Source: Gammaproteobacteria bacterium
GTDB lineage: Bacteria > Gemmatimonadota > Gemmatimonadetes > Longimicrobiales > Gaopeijiaceae
Length of the DNA: 5,035 nucleotides
Direction of reading: 5' to 3'
Assembly (NCBI GenBank): GCA_024638345.1
Contig: JAHEKL010000205.1
Span: forward strand, 1 to 5,035
Notes under the pieces: generated by a model
What the model was told of the DNA's origin: nothing
Database searches by the model: none
Seen by the model: only the letters and a program-made list of their open reading frames with translations
Shown: positions 1 through 5,035 of the stretch, piece by piece
Numbering within the stretch: the stretch's first letter is position 1
Layout of the letters: the number at the start of each line of letters is the position of its first letter
Program-made: the position numbers and the translations under genes

Positions 1-873
1 ACGGCCACCCCTTATTACGGTGTGGGGAACGACAGCGAGTATGACGAGACGCTCGAGGCGGAGGACGGACCCAACCCCAACTACTATCGGTTCGGACGAA
101 CACGAAACCAGCTGACCTTCGACCTCCAGCGCAACCTGGGAGATCCGCGGCTCCGGTTTCTCCTGGGTGGTGGCTCCTCCCGCATCACTCTCGATACCAC
201 TCCGCACGACGACGGCACTACCTTCCTCGCCACCGAGTTGCAGGCGAAGGGAGGCCCGCTGCCGGATGGTTGGACGAACTACCTGAGAGCCGGTCTCGTG
301 TGGGACACCCGAGATCGGGAGGTGGGCCCTTCATCGGGCGTCTGGTCCGAGGTGCTCCTGAAGCGGGCTGCGGAGAGCCTGGGGAGCGAATACGTGTTCA
401 CTCGATGGACCGTCACGGACCGTCGATACATCGGAATCGGCCCCCGACTGGTCTTTGCCAACCGGCTACTCCTCCAGGGCACGACGGGCAACCCTCCCTT
501 CTACGAGCTCCAGGTGATCGAGAACTCGTTTCGGGTTCAGGAGGGTCTGGGAGGCGCGAAGACCCTGAGAGGGGTGCTCAAGAACCGGCTCACCGGAAAA
601 GGCACGTTCCTGTGGAACGCCGAGCTGCGCTGGAGAGCGACGGACTTCACCACACTCGGCAGAGATCTCCATCTGGTGCTGACCGGATTCGTGGACTCGG
701 GGCGGGTTTGGGCGGGGGGAGTCGACCTTGGAGAGGCCTTCTCCGATCTCCGTCACGGCATCGGCGGTGGATTCAAGATCGGCATGGGTGACAACTTCAT
801 TGCGGGCATCGACTTAGGATACTCGGACGAATCGTCTACGGGGATCTACATCGGGCTCGGCTATCTCTATTGA
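1..873 (+). CDS. Omp85/BamA-TamA family outer-membrane beta-barrel protein, C-terminal part (5' end outside window)
   Basis: The frame is open from the first base and ends at TGA 871-873, giving 290 residues. A GTG at 22 could be read as a start, but the residues before it (TATPYYGVGND) fit the family and the frame has no upstream stop, so the gene runs in from the left. Seen: alternating polar/hydrophobic barrel strands; a WDTRD...PSSG.W strand-turn (residues 101-115) matching the DTRDN..P..G motif of bacterial surface antigen (D15) domains; LGGAKTLRG (183-191), equivalent to the conserved (V/L)RG[FY] loop-6 motif; WNAELRWR (205-212); and an aromatic C-terminal strand ending GLGYLY. Family knowledge: Omp85 barrels insert or secrete proteins across the outer membrane. 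Any POTRA or fused enzymatic domains would lie outside the window, so BamA, TamA or a lone-barrel paralogue cannot be told apart. The residue after LRG is Val rather than the usual aromatic. Confidence 0.85.
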   Translation, partial: TATPYYGVGNDSEYDETLEAEDGPNPNYYRFGRTRNQLTFDLQRNLGDPRLRFLLGGGSSRITLDTTPHDDGTTFLATELQAKGGPLPDGWTNYLRAGLVWDTRDREVGPSSGVWSEVLLKRAAESLGSEYVFTRWTVTDRRYIGIGPRLVFANRLLLQGTTGNPPFYELQVIENSFRVQEGLGGAKTLRGVLKNRLTGKGTFLWNAELRWRATDFTTLGRDLHLVLTGFVDSGRVWAGGVDLGEAFSDLRHGIGGGFKIGMGDNFIAGIDLGYSDESSTGIYIGLGYLY

Positions 874-1014
874 CGCGGAATCGGCTCACTCCTGCATTCC
901 CTCCTGAAACCGAAGGAATCCAACGGGTGGATCCATCCGGGGCATTCCGCTAGGCTCGTTACCGGCTGCGAACGCAGACGACTGATGTGTCACAGGCCCG
1001 GAGTCGACCGCTCG

Positions 1015-1731
1015 ATGAGCGCAGATCAGATTCTGAATCCCGAAGGATCGGCCGGATCCCTCGCGTCCACCCGTGACGTGCTCGGCGATCCACGGCGCCT
1101 CGCCGCGCTGCGGCGGTCGAGGCTACTGCGCGATGAGCTGAACGATGACCTCGACGGGCTCATCAAGATCACGGCGACCCTACTGGCGACACCGGTCGCC
1201 ATGCTCTCCTTGGTCGATCAGGACCACCAGTACCTGAAGAGCCATGTGGGCCTCGAAGGAATCCTGGAAGGACGCCAGAAGACCGGGCTCAGCCACTCCT
1301 TCTGTCAGTGGGTGGTGAGCCGTGGCGACGCACTCATCGTGGAGGACGCACGGGACCACCCCGTGCTGAGCAAGAGCATCGCCGTGCGGAATCTGGGCGT
1401 GGTCGCCTACGCCGGAACACCGGTCGGGTCGATGTCCGGGCACGCCCTCGGCTCGATCTGCGCAATCGACATCAAGCCGCGAAGGTGGACGCAGGAAGAG
1501 ATCGCTATCCTCAGGAATCTTTCGCACCTGATCGACGCGCAGGCCGTCGACGGGGCCTGCGAGCGAGGAGCCGACGCGAGATGGGTCGCCCAGCACCTGA
1601 CCCTTCACGGAATCCGGGCGGGCCTATGGTTGCTTCGAAACCCTCGGACACGCCAGTCCGAGGACTTCGAGACCCAGCTGCTCGCGCTCACGGACCGTCT
1701 CAGCGAACGACTGCTGGCACTGATGGACTGA
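1015..1731 (+). CDS. Stand-alone GAF-domain protein
   Basis: 238 residues from ATG 1015 to TGA 1729-1731. An in-frame ATG at 985 would add MCHRPGVDRS but has no Shine-Dalgarno; ATG 1015 has GGAG at 1000-1003, 11 bases upstream, so I prefer it with moderate certainty. Seen: a lead helix with DPRRLAALRRSRLL (25-38), then a GAF domain at about 44-176 with VAMLSLVDQDHQYLKSHVGL (61-80), SFCQWVV (95-101), IVEDARDHP (108-116), AYAGTPV (131-137) and LGSICAID (145-152). These match the GAF subfamily commonly placed in front of histidine kinases, GGDEF domains or SpoIIE-type phosphatases. No such output domain follows; the last 55 or so residues look helical and are rich in Leu and Arg. No signal peptide or membrane segment is visible, so it should be cytoplasmic. 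Likely role: small-ligand or redox sensing acting through a partner protein. The ligand is unknown and neither neighbour is an obvious partner. Confidence 0.8.
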   Translation: MSADQILNPEGSAGSLASTRDVLGDPRRLAALRRSRLLRDELNDDLDGLIKITATLLATPVAMLSLVDQDHQYLKSHVGLEGILEGRQKTGLSHSFCQWVVSRGDALIVEDARDHPVLSKSIAVRNLGVVAYAGTPVGSMSGHALGSICAIDIKPRRWTQEEIAILRNLSHLIDAQAVDGACERGADARWVAQHLTLHGIRAGLWLLRNPRTRQSEDFETQLLALTDRLSERLLALMD

Positions 1732-1792
1732 GGGACCCCTCACCCCTCAACACGCTTGCACCAGCCGCTCCTCGCGGTCCCCCGGACGACGC

Positions 1793-1821
1793 TTGCCTGC
1801 CTGGGCGCTACGGCGTAAGGT
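1793..1821 (+). promoter_or_regulatory. Possible sigma70-like promoter upstream of the lipoprotein gene
   Basis: TTGCCT (1793-1798) and TAAGGT (1816-1821) are separated by exactly 17 bases and sit about 90 bases before the lipoprotein start. The -35 matches the consensus at 4 of 6 positions and the -10 at only 3 of 6, so this is a weak call supported mainly by spacing and location. Confidence 0.2.
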
Positions 1822-1854
1822 CGAAGCCCCAACCCGTGCCGACCTGGATTTTTT
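1818..1854 (+). terminator. Weak possible intrinsic terminator after the GAF gene
   Basis: AGGTCG (1818-1823) can pair with CGACCT (1840-1845) around a 16-base loop, and a run of six T follows at 1849-1854. The stem is short, the loop is long and there is a 3-base gap before the T-run. It also overlaps the -10 of the candidate promoter, so at most one of the two calls is likely to be right. Confidence 0.2.
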
Positions 1855-1858
1855 CTTG

Positions 1859-1883
1859 GCGCCGACAGCACCAGGCTCGGCGC
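1859..1883 (+). promoter_or_regulatory. 7-bp inverted repeat (hairpin) in the lipoprotein leader
   Basis: GCGCCGA (1859-1865) and TCGGCGC (1877-1883) are perfect complements around an 11-base loop, and a G-T wobble can extend the stem by one pair. The hairpin ends 18 bases before the Shine-Dalgarno of the lipoprotein gene and directly follows a T-tract. It could be a 5' UTR stem or an operator half-site pair. In DNA this G+C-rich a 7-bp stem can arise by chance. Confidence 0.3.
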
Positions 1884-1901
1884 TGCGTCGTCTCGATCTC
1901 C

Positions 1902-1906
1902 GGAGG
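1902..1906 (+). promoter_or_regulatory. Strong ribosome binding site fixing the lipoprotein start
   Basis: GGAGG followed by AAACC gives a spacing of 5 bases to ATG 1912. It is the clearest Shine-Dalgarno in the window and, together with the signal peptide that follows, fixes the start. Confidence 0.8.
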
Positions 1907-1911
1907 AAACC

Positions 1912-4599
1912 ATGCGCAGGATTCTCCCCCACGGACCCACCGCCCTATTGGTCGCCAGTTTGGTCGGACTGTCCGGGTGCGGAGGCGGAGACGGCGGTGG
2001 CGGCGGACCCACTCAGCCTCCAGCCGTCGCGGAGGTTCAGGTCAGCCCCACCCAGGCCACGATCGAGGCTGGAGCCACGCAGCAGTTCAGCGCGACGGTT
2101 CGAGATCAGGCTGGTACTACGCTGACCGGCCGGACGGTGACCTGGAGCTCCAGCAGCACGGCCATTGCGACGATCACGAGCTCCGGCCTCGCCACGGGAG
2201 TGGGCGAGGGCACGGCAACCATCACGGCCAGGTCCGAAGGGGTCTCGGCCACCGCTTCCCTCACGGTGGAGCTCGGGGTGTTCGCACCCACGTCGAACAT
2301 GAGCCTGTCGGGGAACCGTGCGTTCGCGGAGGTGAGCATCCCGGCAGGTGTGACGGTGACCGCCAGCGGGAATCTGACTCTCACGGTCGAGGGGTCGACC
2401 ACGATCGCCGGCGATCTGATCGGCGACTGTGTCGAGATCCGGGTGGCGGGAGGGGGAAGTCTCGATCTGTCGGGAGACATCCAAAACGAGTGCACCGCGG
2501 CTCCGTCCGGTGGCGGACCCGATCTGACGATCATCGGAAACGGCGACATGACCATCGACGGCACGTCGATGCGCAGCTCGGGAGACGTAGAGATCGCGAA
2601 CAGCCCCGACCTACCACTGGCGGTCCCAATGGCCGCCGGCGCTGGAAGCGGTCCCTCACGCCAGCTCCAACCCGGCATGTTCCCCTGCACGATACAGAAC
2701 TTCACGCTTGGATGGGCGCAGGCTCCGAGCGGCGTGCCGGGCGTGGACCGCGCCGCGAATCCGGGCATGGACGGGGCTGACGGGTACGGCCTGGTACTCG
2801 CGTGCAACGGGGATCTGGCCTTCAAAGGCAACGTCCAGATCGAGGGGCAGTCCGGAGGGGACGGTGGTCAGGGGATCGGCGCGCTCGATACCGCGGGAGG
2901 ACATGGCGGGGAAGGCGGAATTATCGACATCCGGGCCTTCGGCGACATGACGTTCACCGATGAGGCACCGGGCGAGATCCCGAATCAGTTCTTCTCCGGC
3001 TCCGGGGGAGCTGGCGGAGAGGCACTTCCCGACTCCCCCGCGCAGGACCCGATTCCGGATCCCGCGCCCGGCGGCTCCGGTGTAGGCGGGGCCGGCGGCG
3101 ACGCCGGGATCCTCTCGATCGAATCACAGAACGTGATGACCTTCACCCCGGAATCGTTCTTCGCAGGCGCGGGCTCCGGAGGTCCGGGAGGCAAGGCCAC
3201 GTCGCGCGGTGCCGACGGGGTCCACGGCGCAGAGCGTCCCGGCCCCGCCCAGATGGGAGGCCCATCGACCTCGACAGGCGGGAACGGAGGCGACGCGCCC
3301 GGATTCCGGTTCCTAGCGCTCGACGACATCGTCGGTGAAGAGAACATCGTGGCCCCCGCCGCCAACGGCGGGGCGGGTGGAGAGGCCGATGCCGGCGGCG
3401 GAAGGGGCGGGGACGGAGAGGACGCGGATCCCGCGAACAACGCGGAAAAGAACGGGGCCAAGGGCGGAACGGTCACGGCAGTCGGTGGCGCTGGCGGGGG
3501 TGCGGACTTCGGCACCGGAGGCATTGGCGGGAAAGCCGTATTTCGGCTGTCTCGCGGAGGGAACGGTTGGAACGATTGCACGGAGCCCTTCGACTATTCG
3601 GGCGGAATGGGGGGCATGGGCGGTAGTGCCTCGGGCGGGGACGGTGCGGGAGGCAACACGATGCCCGCGCCGGTACCCGTCGCCTATGCGTTATCGAGCG
3701 GCCCCGCTCGGAATCCCGGTGCGGCCGGCGGCGTCGAAACGTGGGATGTGGCCAACGGTGGCGACGGCGGAGACGGAGACCCGATCGGCGACGAGGGAAT
3801 GAAGGGAGACGACGCGATCATGGCGACGGGTGCCCGGACCGAGATGGGAGCCGGAAGCTTCATGGACGGCGTGCCCGGTGGCCCGTGCCCCCTGCAATCG
3901 ATCGGAAGCGCCCTCGGGGATTCCGATATCCTGATCAGTCACACCATGAATCCAGTGTACACGGGGCCTTTCATCCACTCGAACCCGGAGCAAGGGACCG
4001 CGCCAAGGGCCTTCGATCACACGTCGATGCGGAGCTGGGGCGCCGTCGTGATCGACATCTCGGCGGAAGGCGCTGCCAACATCGAGTCCCAATTCCCCTG
4101 CGGATTCGAAGAGTCCGGCCACGTGGTCGCCTGCAATGGGAGCATGTTCCCCGGTCGCTGGCTGGCGCTCACGATGGTTCTGAACGGAGATCTGCCCACG
4201 GCGGATCCGGATCATCTCTATCAGTACGGCTTCCCGATCGACCGCGACAACGATGTATCGAACAACTACGTCCCTGATGCCATGCACCCGAATGATCTAT
4301 TCCAGAACACCGACCGCTGGTATGAGCTCCTCTATGTTCCCGGGTCCGGTTGGGGGCTGTTCCTCCGGGACGGCGACCCGAGCAGCCCGACCTTTGGGGA
4401 GTACTTGGGAACGAATGCCAGGGCAATCGCATGGAAGGACACGATCGTGCTCCTCATCCCGGAGCAGGATTTCGTGGCGGAGAAGCCCAACTTCCGCCTC
4501 ACGATCTTCTGCCTCGACGCCGAGGGCAACTTCCGCGGAGATCATCAACCTCCGGTGGATCAGCCGTTGCTGACGCCCTGGATGGAGGCGATGCCCTGA
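1912..4599 (+). CDS. Large glycine-rich lipoprotein with Big_2 Ig-like domain and unrecognised C-terminal domain
   Basis: 895 residues, TGA at 4597-4599. Domains seen: (1) a lipoprotein signal peptide with MRR, a hydrophobic core and lipobox LSGC (20-23); Cys23 would be lipidated and is followed by Gly, not Asp. (2) A Gly/Asp linker (24-37). (3) A Big_2 (bacterial Ig-like group 2) domain at about 38-119, shown by VTWSSSSTAIATI and GLATGVGEGTATITA. (4) Short alternating strands at about 120-300 (VTVTASGNLTLTVEG, VEIRVAGGGSLDLSG, LTIIGNGDMTIDG) like a parallel beta-helix. (5) A Gly-rich region at about 314-628 with units near 63 residues. (6) A C-terminal domain (664-895), beta-rich with a D-R-D-N-D segment (777-781), which I do not recognise. 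Cys173, 194, 259, 298, 556, 659, 730, 741 and 867 lie in the exported part; several pairs could form disulphides. Family knowledge: Big_2 domains occur in surface and adhesion proteins. Inference: an outer-membrane or surface-exposed structural or adhesive protein; no catalytic motif is seen. It resembles PE-PGRS proteins only in Gly content. Confidence 0.85.
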   Translation: MRRILPHGPTALLVASLVGLSGCGGGDGGGGGPTQPPAVAEVQVSPTQATIEAGATQQFSATVRDQAGTTLTGRTVTWSSSSTAIATITSSGLATGVGEGTATITARSEGVSATASLTVELGVFAPTSNMSLSGNRAFAEVSIPAGVTVTASGNLTLTVEGSTTIAGDLIGDCVEIRVAGGGSLDLSGDIQNECTAAPSGGGPDLTIIGNGDMTIDGTSMRSSGDVEIANSPDLPLAVPMAAGAGSGPSRQLQPGMFPCTIQNFTLGWAQAPSGVPGVDRAANPGMDGADGYGLVLACNGDLAFKGNVQIEGQSGGDGGQGIGALDTAGGHGGEGGIIDIRAFGDMTFTDEAPGEIPNQFFSGSGGAGGEALPDSPAQDPIPDPAPGGSGVGGAGGDAGILSIESQNVMTFTPESFFAGAGSGGPGGKATSRGADGVHGAERPGPAQMGGPSTSTGGNGGDAPGFRFLALDDIVGEENIVAPAANGGAGGEADAGGGRGGDGEDADPANNAEKNGAKGGTVTAVGGAGGGADFGTGGIGGKAVFRLSRGGNGWNDCTEPFDYSGGMGGMGGSASGGDGAGGNTMPAPVPVAYALSSGPARNPGAAGGVETWDVANGGDGGDGDPIGDEGMKGDDAIMATGARTEMGAGSFMDGVPGGPCPLQSIGSALGDSDILISHTMNPVYTGPFIHSNPEQGTAPRAFDHTSMRSWGAVVIDISAEGAANIESQFPCGFEESGHVVACNGSMFPGRWLALTMVLNGDLPTADPDHLYQYGFPIDRDNDVSNNYVPDAMHPNDLFQNTDRWYELLYVPGSGWGLFLRDGDPSSPTFGEYLGTNARAIAWKDTIVLLIPEQDFVAEKPNFRLTIFCLDAEGNFRGDHQPPVDQPLLTPWMEAMP
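2563..2582 (+). repeat. Copy 1 of a 20-base near-repeat (TSMRS motif)
   Basis: This segment matches 4021-4040 at 18 of 20 positions in the same reading frame and encodes TSMRS (residues 218-222), followed by S-G-D-V-E-I. It lies just before the Gly-rich array of the lipoprotein. Confidence 0.5.
2896..3537 (+). repeat. Protein-level Gly-rich repeat array inside the lipoprotein (period about 63 residues)
   Basis: Three similar units begin at residues 329 (GGHGGEGG), 392 (GGAGGDAG) and 456 (GGNGGDAPG), spaced 63 and 64 residues apart. Each unit runs: Gly block; an aliphatic strand (IIDIRAF, ILSIES, FRFLALDD); an MTFT-like strand in units 1 and 2 (unit 3 has DIVGEENIV); a segment FFSGSG, FFAGAGSG or VAPAANG; a second Gly block GGAGGEA, GGPGGKA or GGAGGEA; then a variable Pro/Asp/Gly loop. 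A shortened fourth unit ends at GGIGGKA (536-542). Gly codons vary freely (GGC, GGA, GGG), so the repetition is old and held at protein level rather than by recent tandem DNA duplication. Further looser Gly-rich sequence continues to about residue 628. Confidence 0.65.
4021..4040 (+). repeat. Copy 2 of a 20-base near-repeat (TSMRS motif)
   Basis: This partner of 2563-2582 encodes TSMRS (residues 704-708), followed by W-G-A-V-V-I. It differs from copy 1 by two C-to-G changes and lies after the Gly-rich array, in the C-terminal domain. Confidence 0.5.
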
Positions 4600-4609
4600 C
4601 CGCGGGCTC

Positions 4610-5035
4610 ATGATCGTCCGTGACCTCATGTCGTCGCCGGTCTTCACGATCCGGGAGGACAAGCGGCTGCGCGCTGTCGAGGAGATCATGAGTTGGGCGC
4701 ACGTCCGCCACGTGCCTGTCGTGGACGGTCAGGCAAGGCTAGTGGGAATCTTGAGCCATCGAGACCTGCTCGGAGCCGCGATCTCCTCTCTCGCCGTCAA
4801 GATCTCGGAGGTCGAGCGAAAGCAGGACCTCGCGGCCAAAGAGGTCCGCAGTGTGATGCATCCCGTCAAAGCTACGGTCTCGCCCGACGAGCGGGTGCAG
4901 CGAGCCGCACAGATCATGCTCCGCCACCAGATCGGCTGTCTCCCGGTGGTGGAGCACGAGGAGCTCGTCGGGATCCTGACGGAGGCGGACCTCCTCGAGG
5001 TCGTCGCGCGGCTGACCGACGAAGAGGTCGCACGT
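4610..5035 (+). CDS. Paired CBS-domain protein (3' end outside window)
   Basis: 142 codons are visible from ATG 4610 and the frame is still open at the window edge. The start is well fixed: the nearest in-frame upstream stop is TGA 4571-4573, and no other start codon lies between it and 4610. The protein opens MIVRDLMSSPVFTI, a standard CBS-pair beginning. CBS1 covers about residues 2-60, with RHVPVVD (33-39) and GILSHRD (46-52). CBS2 covers about 79-135, with VRSVMHP (79-85), IGCLPVVE (108-115) and GILTEAD (121-127). The G-I-x-[ST]-x-x-D motifs are those that contact the ribose/phosphate of adenine nucleotides in this family. It should be a soluble cytoplasmic regulatory module binding AMP, ATP or a related ligand; any further domain lies outside the window. 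The gap to the lipoprotein stop is 10 bases and no clear Shine-Dalgarno precedes the start, so co-transcription and possibly coupled translation are likely. Confidence 0.88.
   Translation, partial: MIVRDLMSSPVFTIREDKRLRAVEEIMSWAHVRHVPVVDGQARLVGILSHRDLLGAAISSLAVKISEVERKQDLAAKEVRSVMHPVKATVSPDERVQRAAQIMLRHQIGCLPVVEHEELVGILTEADLLEVVARLTDEEVAR

Noticed and set aside
874..1014. Short inverted repeats between the barrel and GAF genes (GCGGAAT 875-881 with ATTCCGC 944-950; ATTCC 896-900 with GGAAT 915-919; GGGTG/CATCC around 925-938)
   Set aside because: The stems are 5-7 bp with long loops or almost no loop, and no T-run follows. None makes a convincing terminator or operator, and I see no good promoter here either.
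1308..2780. A 490-codon open frame on the + strand overlapping the end of the GAF gene and the start of the lipoprotein gene
   Set aside because: Its translation is dominated by Arg, Gly and His, has no recognisable domain, and crosses two well-supported genes in another frame. Long chance frames like this are expected in G+C-rich coding DNA.
2985..3581. A 198-codon open frame on the - strand, rich in Pro, Ala and Ser
   Set aside because: It is the antisense reading of the Gly-rich array: GGN/GCN codons read in reverse as Pro/Ala/Ser. It has no independent signal.
2851..3800. PE-PGRS protein identity for the Gly-rich region
   Set aside because: There is no N-terminal PE domain, the protein is a lipoprotein with a Big_2 domain, and an outer-membrane barrel gene is nearby. 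Only the Gly-Gly-X composition is shared.
1..4599. Two-partner secretion: the Omp85 barrel exporting the Gly-rich protein
   Set aside because: The Gly-rich protein has a lipobox rather than a TPS domain, a GAF gene separates the two genes, and the POTRA region of the barrel is not visible. Nothing in the sequence supports the pairing.
4297..4957. Several short - strand open frames across the end of the lipoprotein gene and the CBS gene
   Set aside because: They are antisense to confidently identified genes, and their translations are Arg/Ser-rich without domains.

Overview
This is a G+C-rich window in which every supported gene lies on the + strand. It holds four protein genes: the 3' end of an Omp85/BamA-type outer-membrane barrel (1-873), a stand-alone GAF-domain protein (1015-1731), a large glycine-rich lipoprotein with an Ig-like domain (1912-4599), and the start of a paired-CBS-domain protein (4610 to the window end). 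I see no RNA genes, mobile elements or CRISPR arrays.

The host is a diderm bacterium, because it encodes an outer-membrane beta-barrel and a lipobox-bearing lipoprotein. The Gly/Asp-rich linker after the lipid cysteine, followed by a Big_2-type Ig domain, is a style I associate with Gemmatimonadota and similar high-G+C environmental lineages. That placement is a low-confidence inference; no marker gene in the window fixes the taxon.

Layout: the barrel gene ends at 873 and is followed by about 140 bases with no clear promoter or terminator. The GAF gene ends at 1731. The next 180 bases carry a weak promoter-like pair, a T-tract, a 7-bp hairpin and a strong Shine-Dalgarno, which suggests that the lipoprotein gene starts a new transcript. 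The CBS gene begins 10 bases after the lipoprotein stop and is probably co-transcribed with it.

The lipoprotein is the notable gene. Its order is signal peptide, Gly/Asp linker, Big_2 domain, short-strand beta-helix-like region, Gly-rich array with a period near 63 residues, and a C-terminal domain of about 230 residues that I do not recognise. Three short motifs (TSMRS, FPC, ACNG) occur in the same order both before and after the Gly-rich array, hinting at an ancient duplication or a shared fold on both sides. The four genes show no common pathway; the cell-envelope theme links only the barrel and the lipoprotein.
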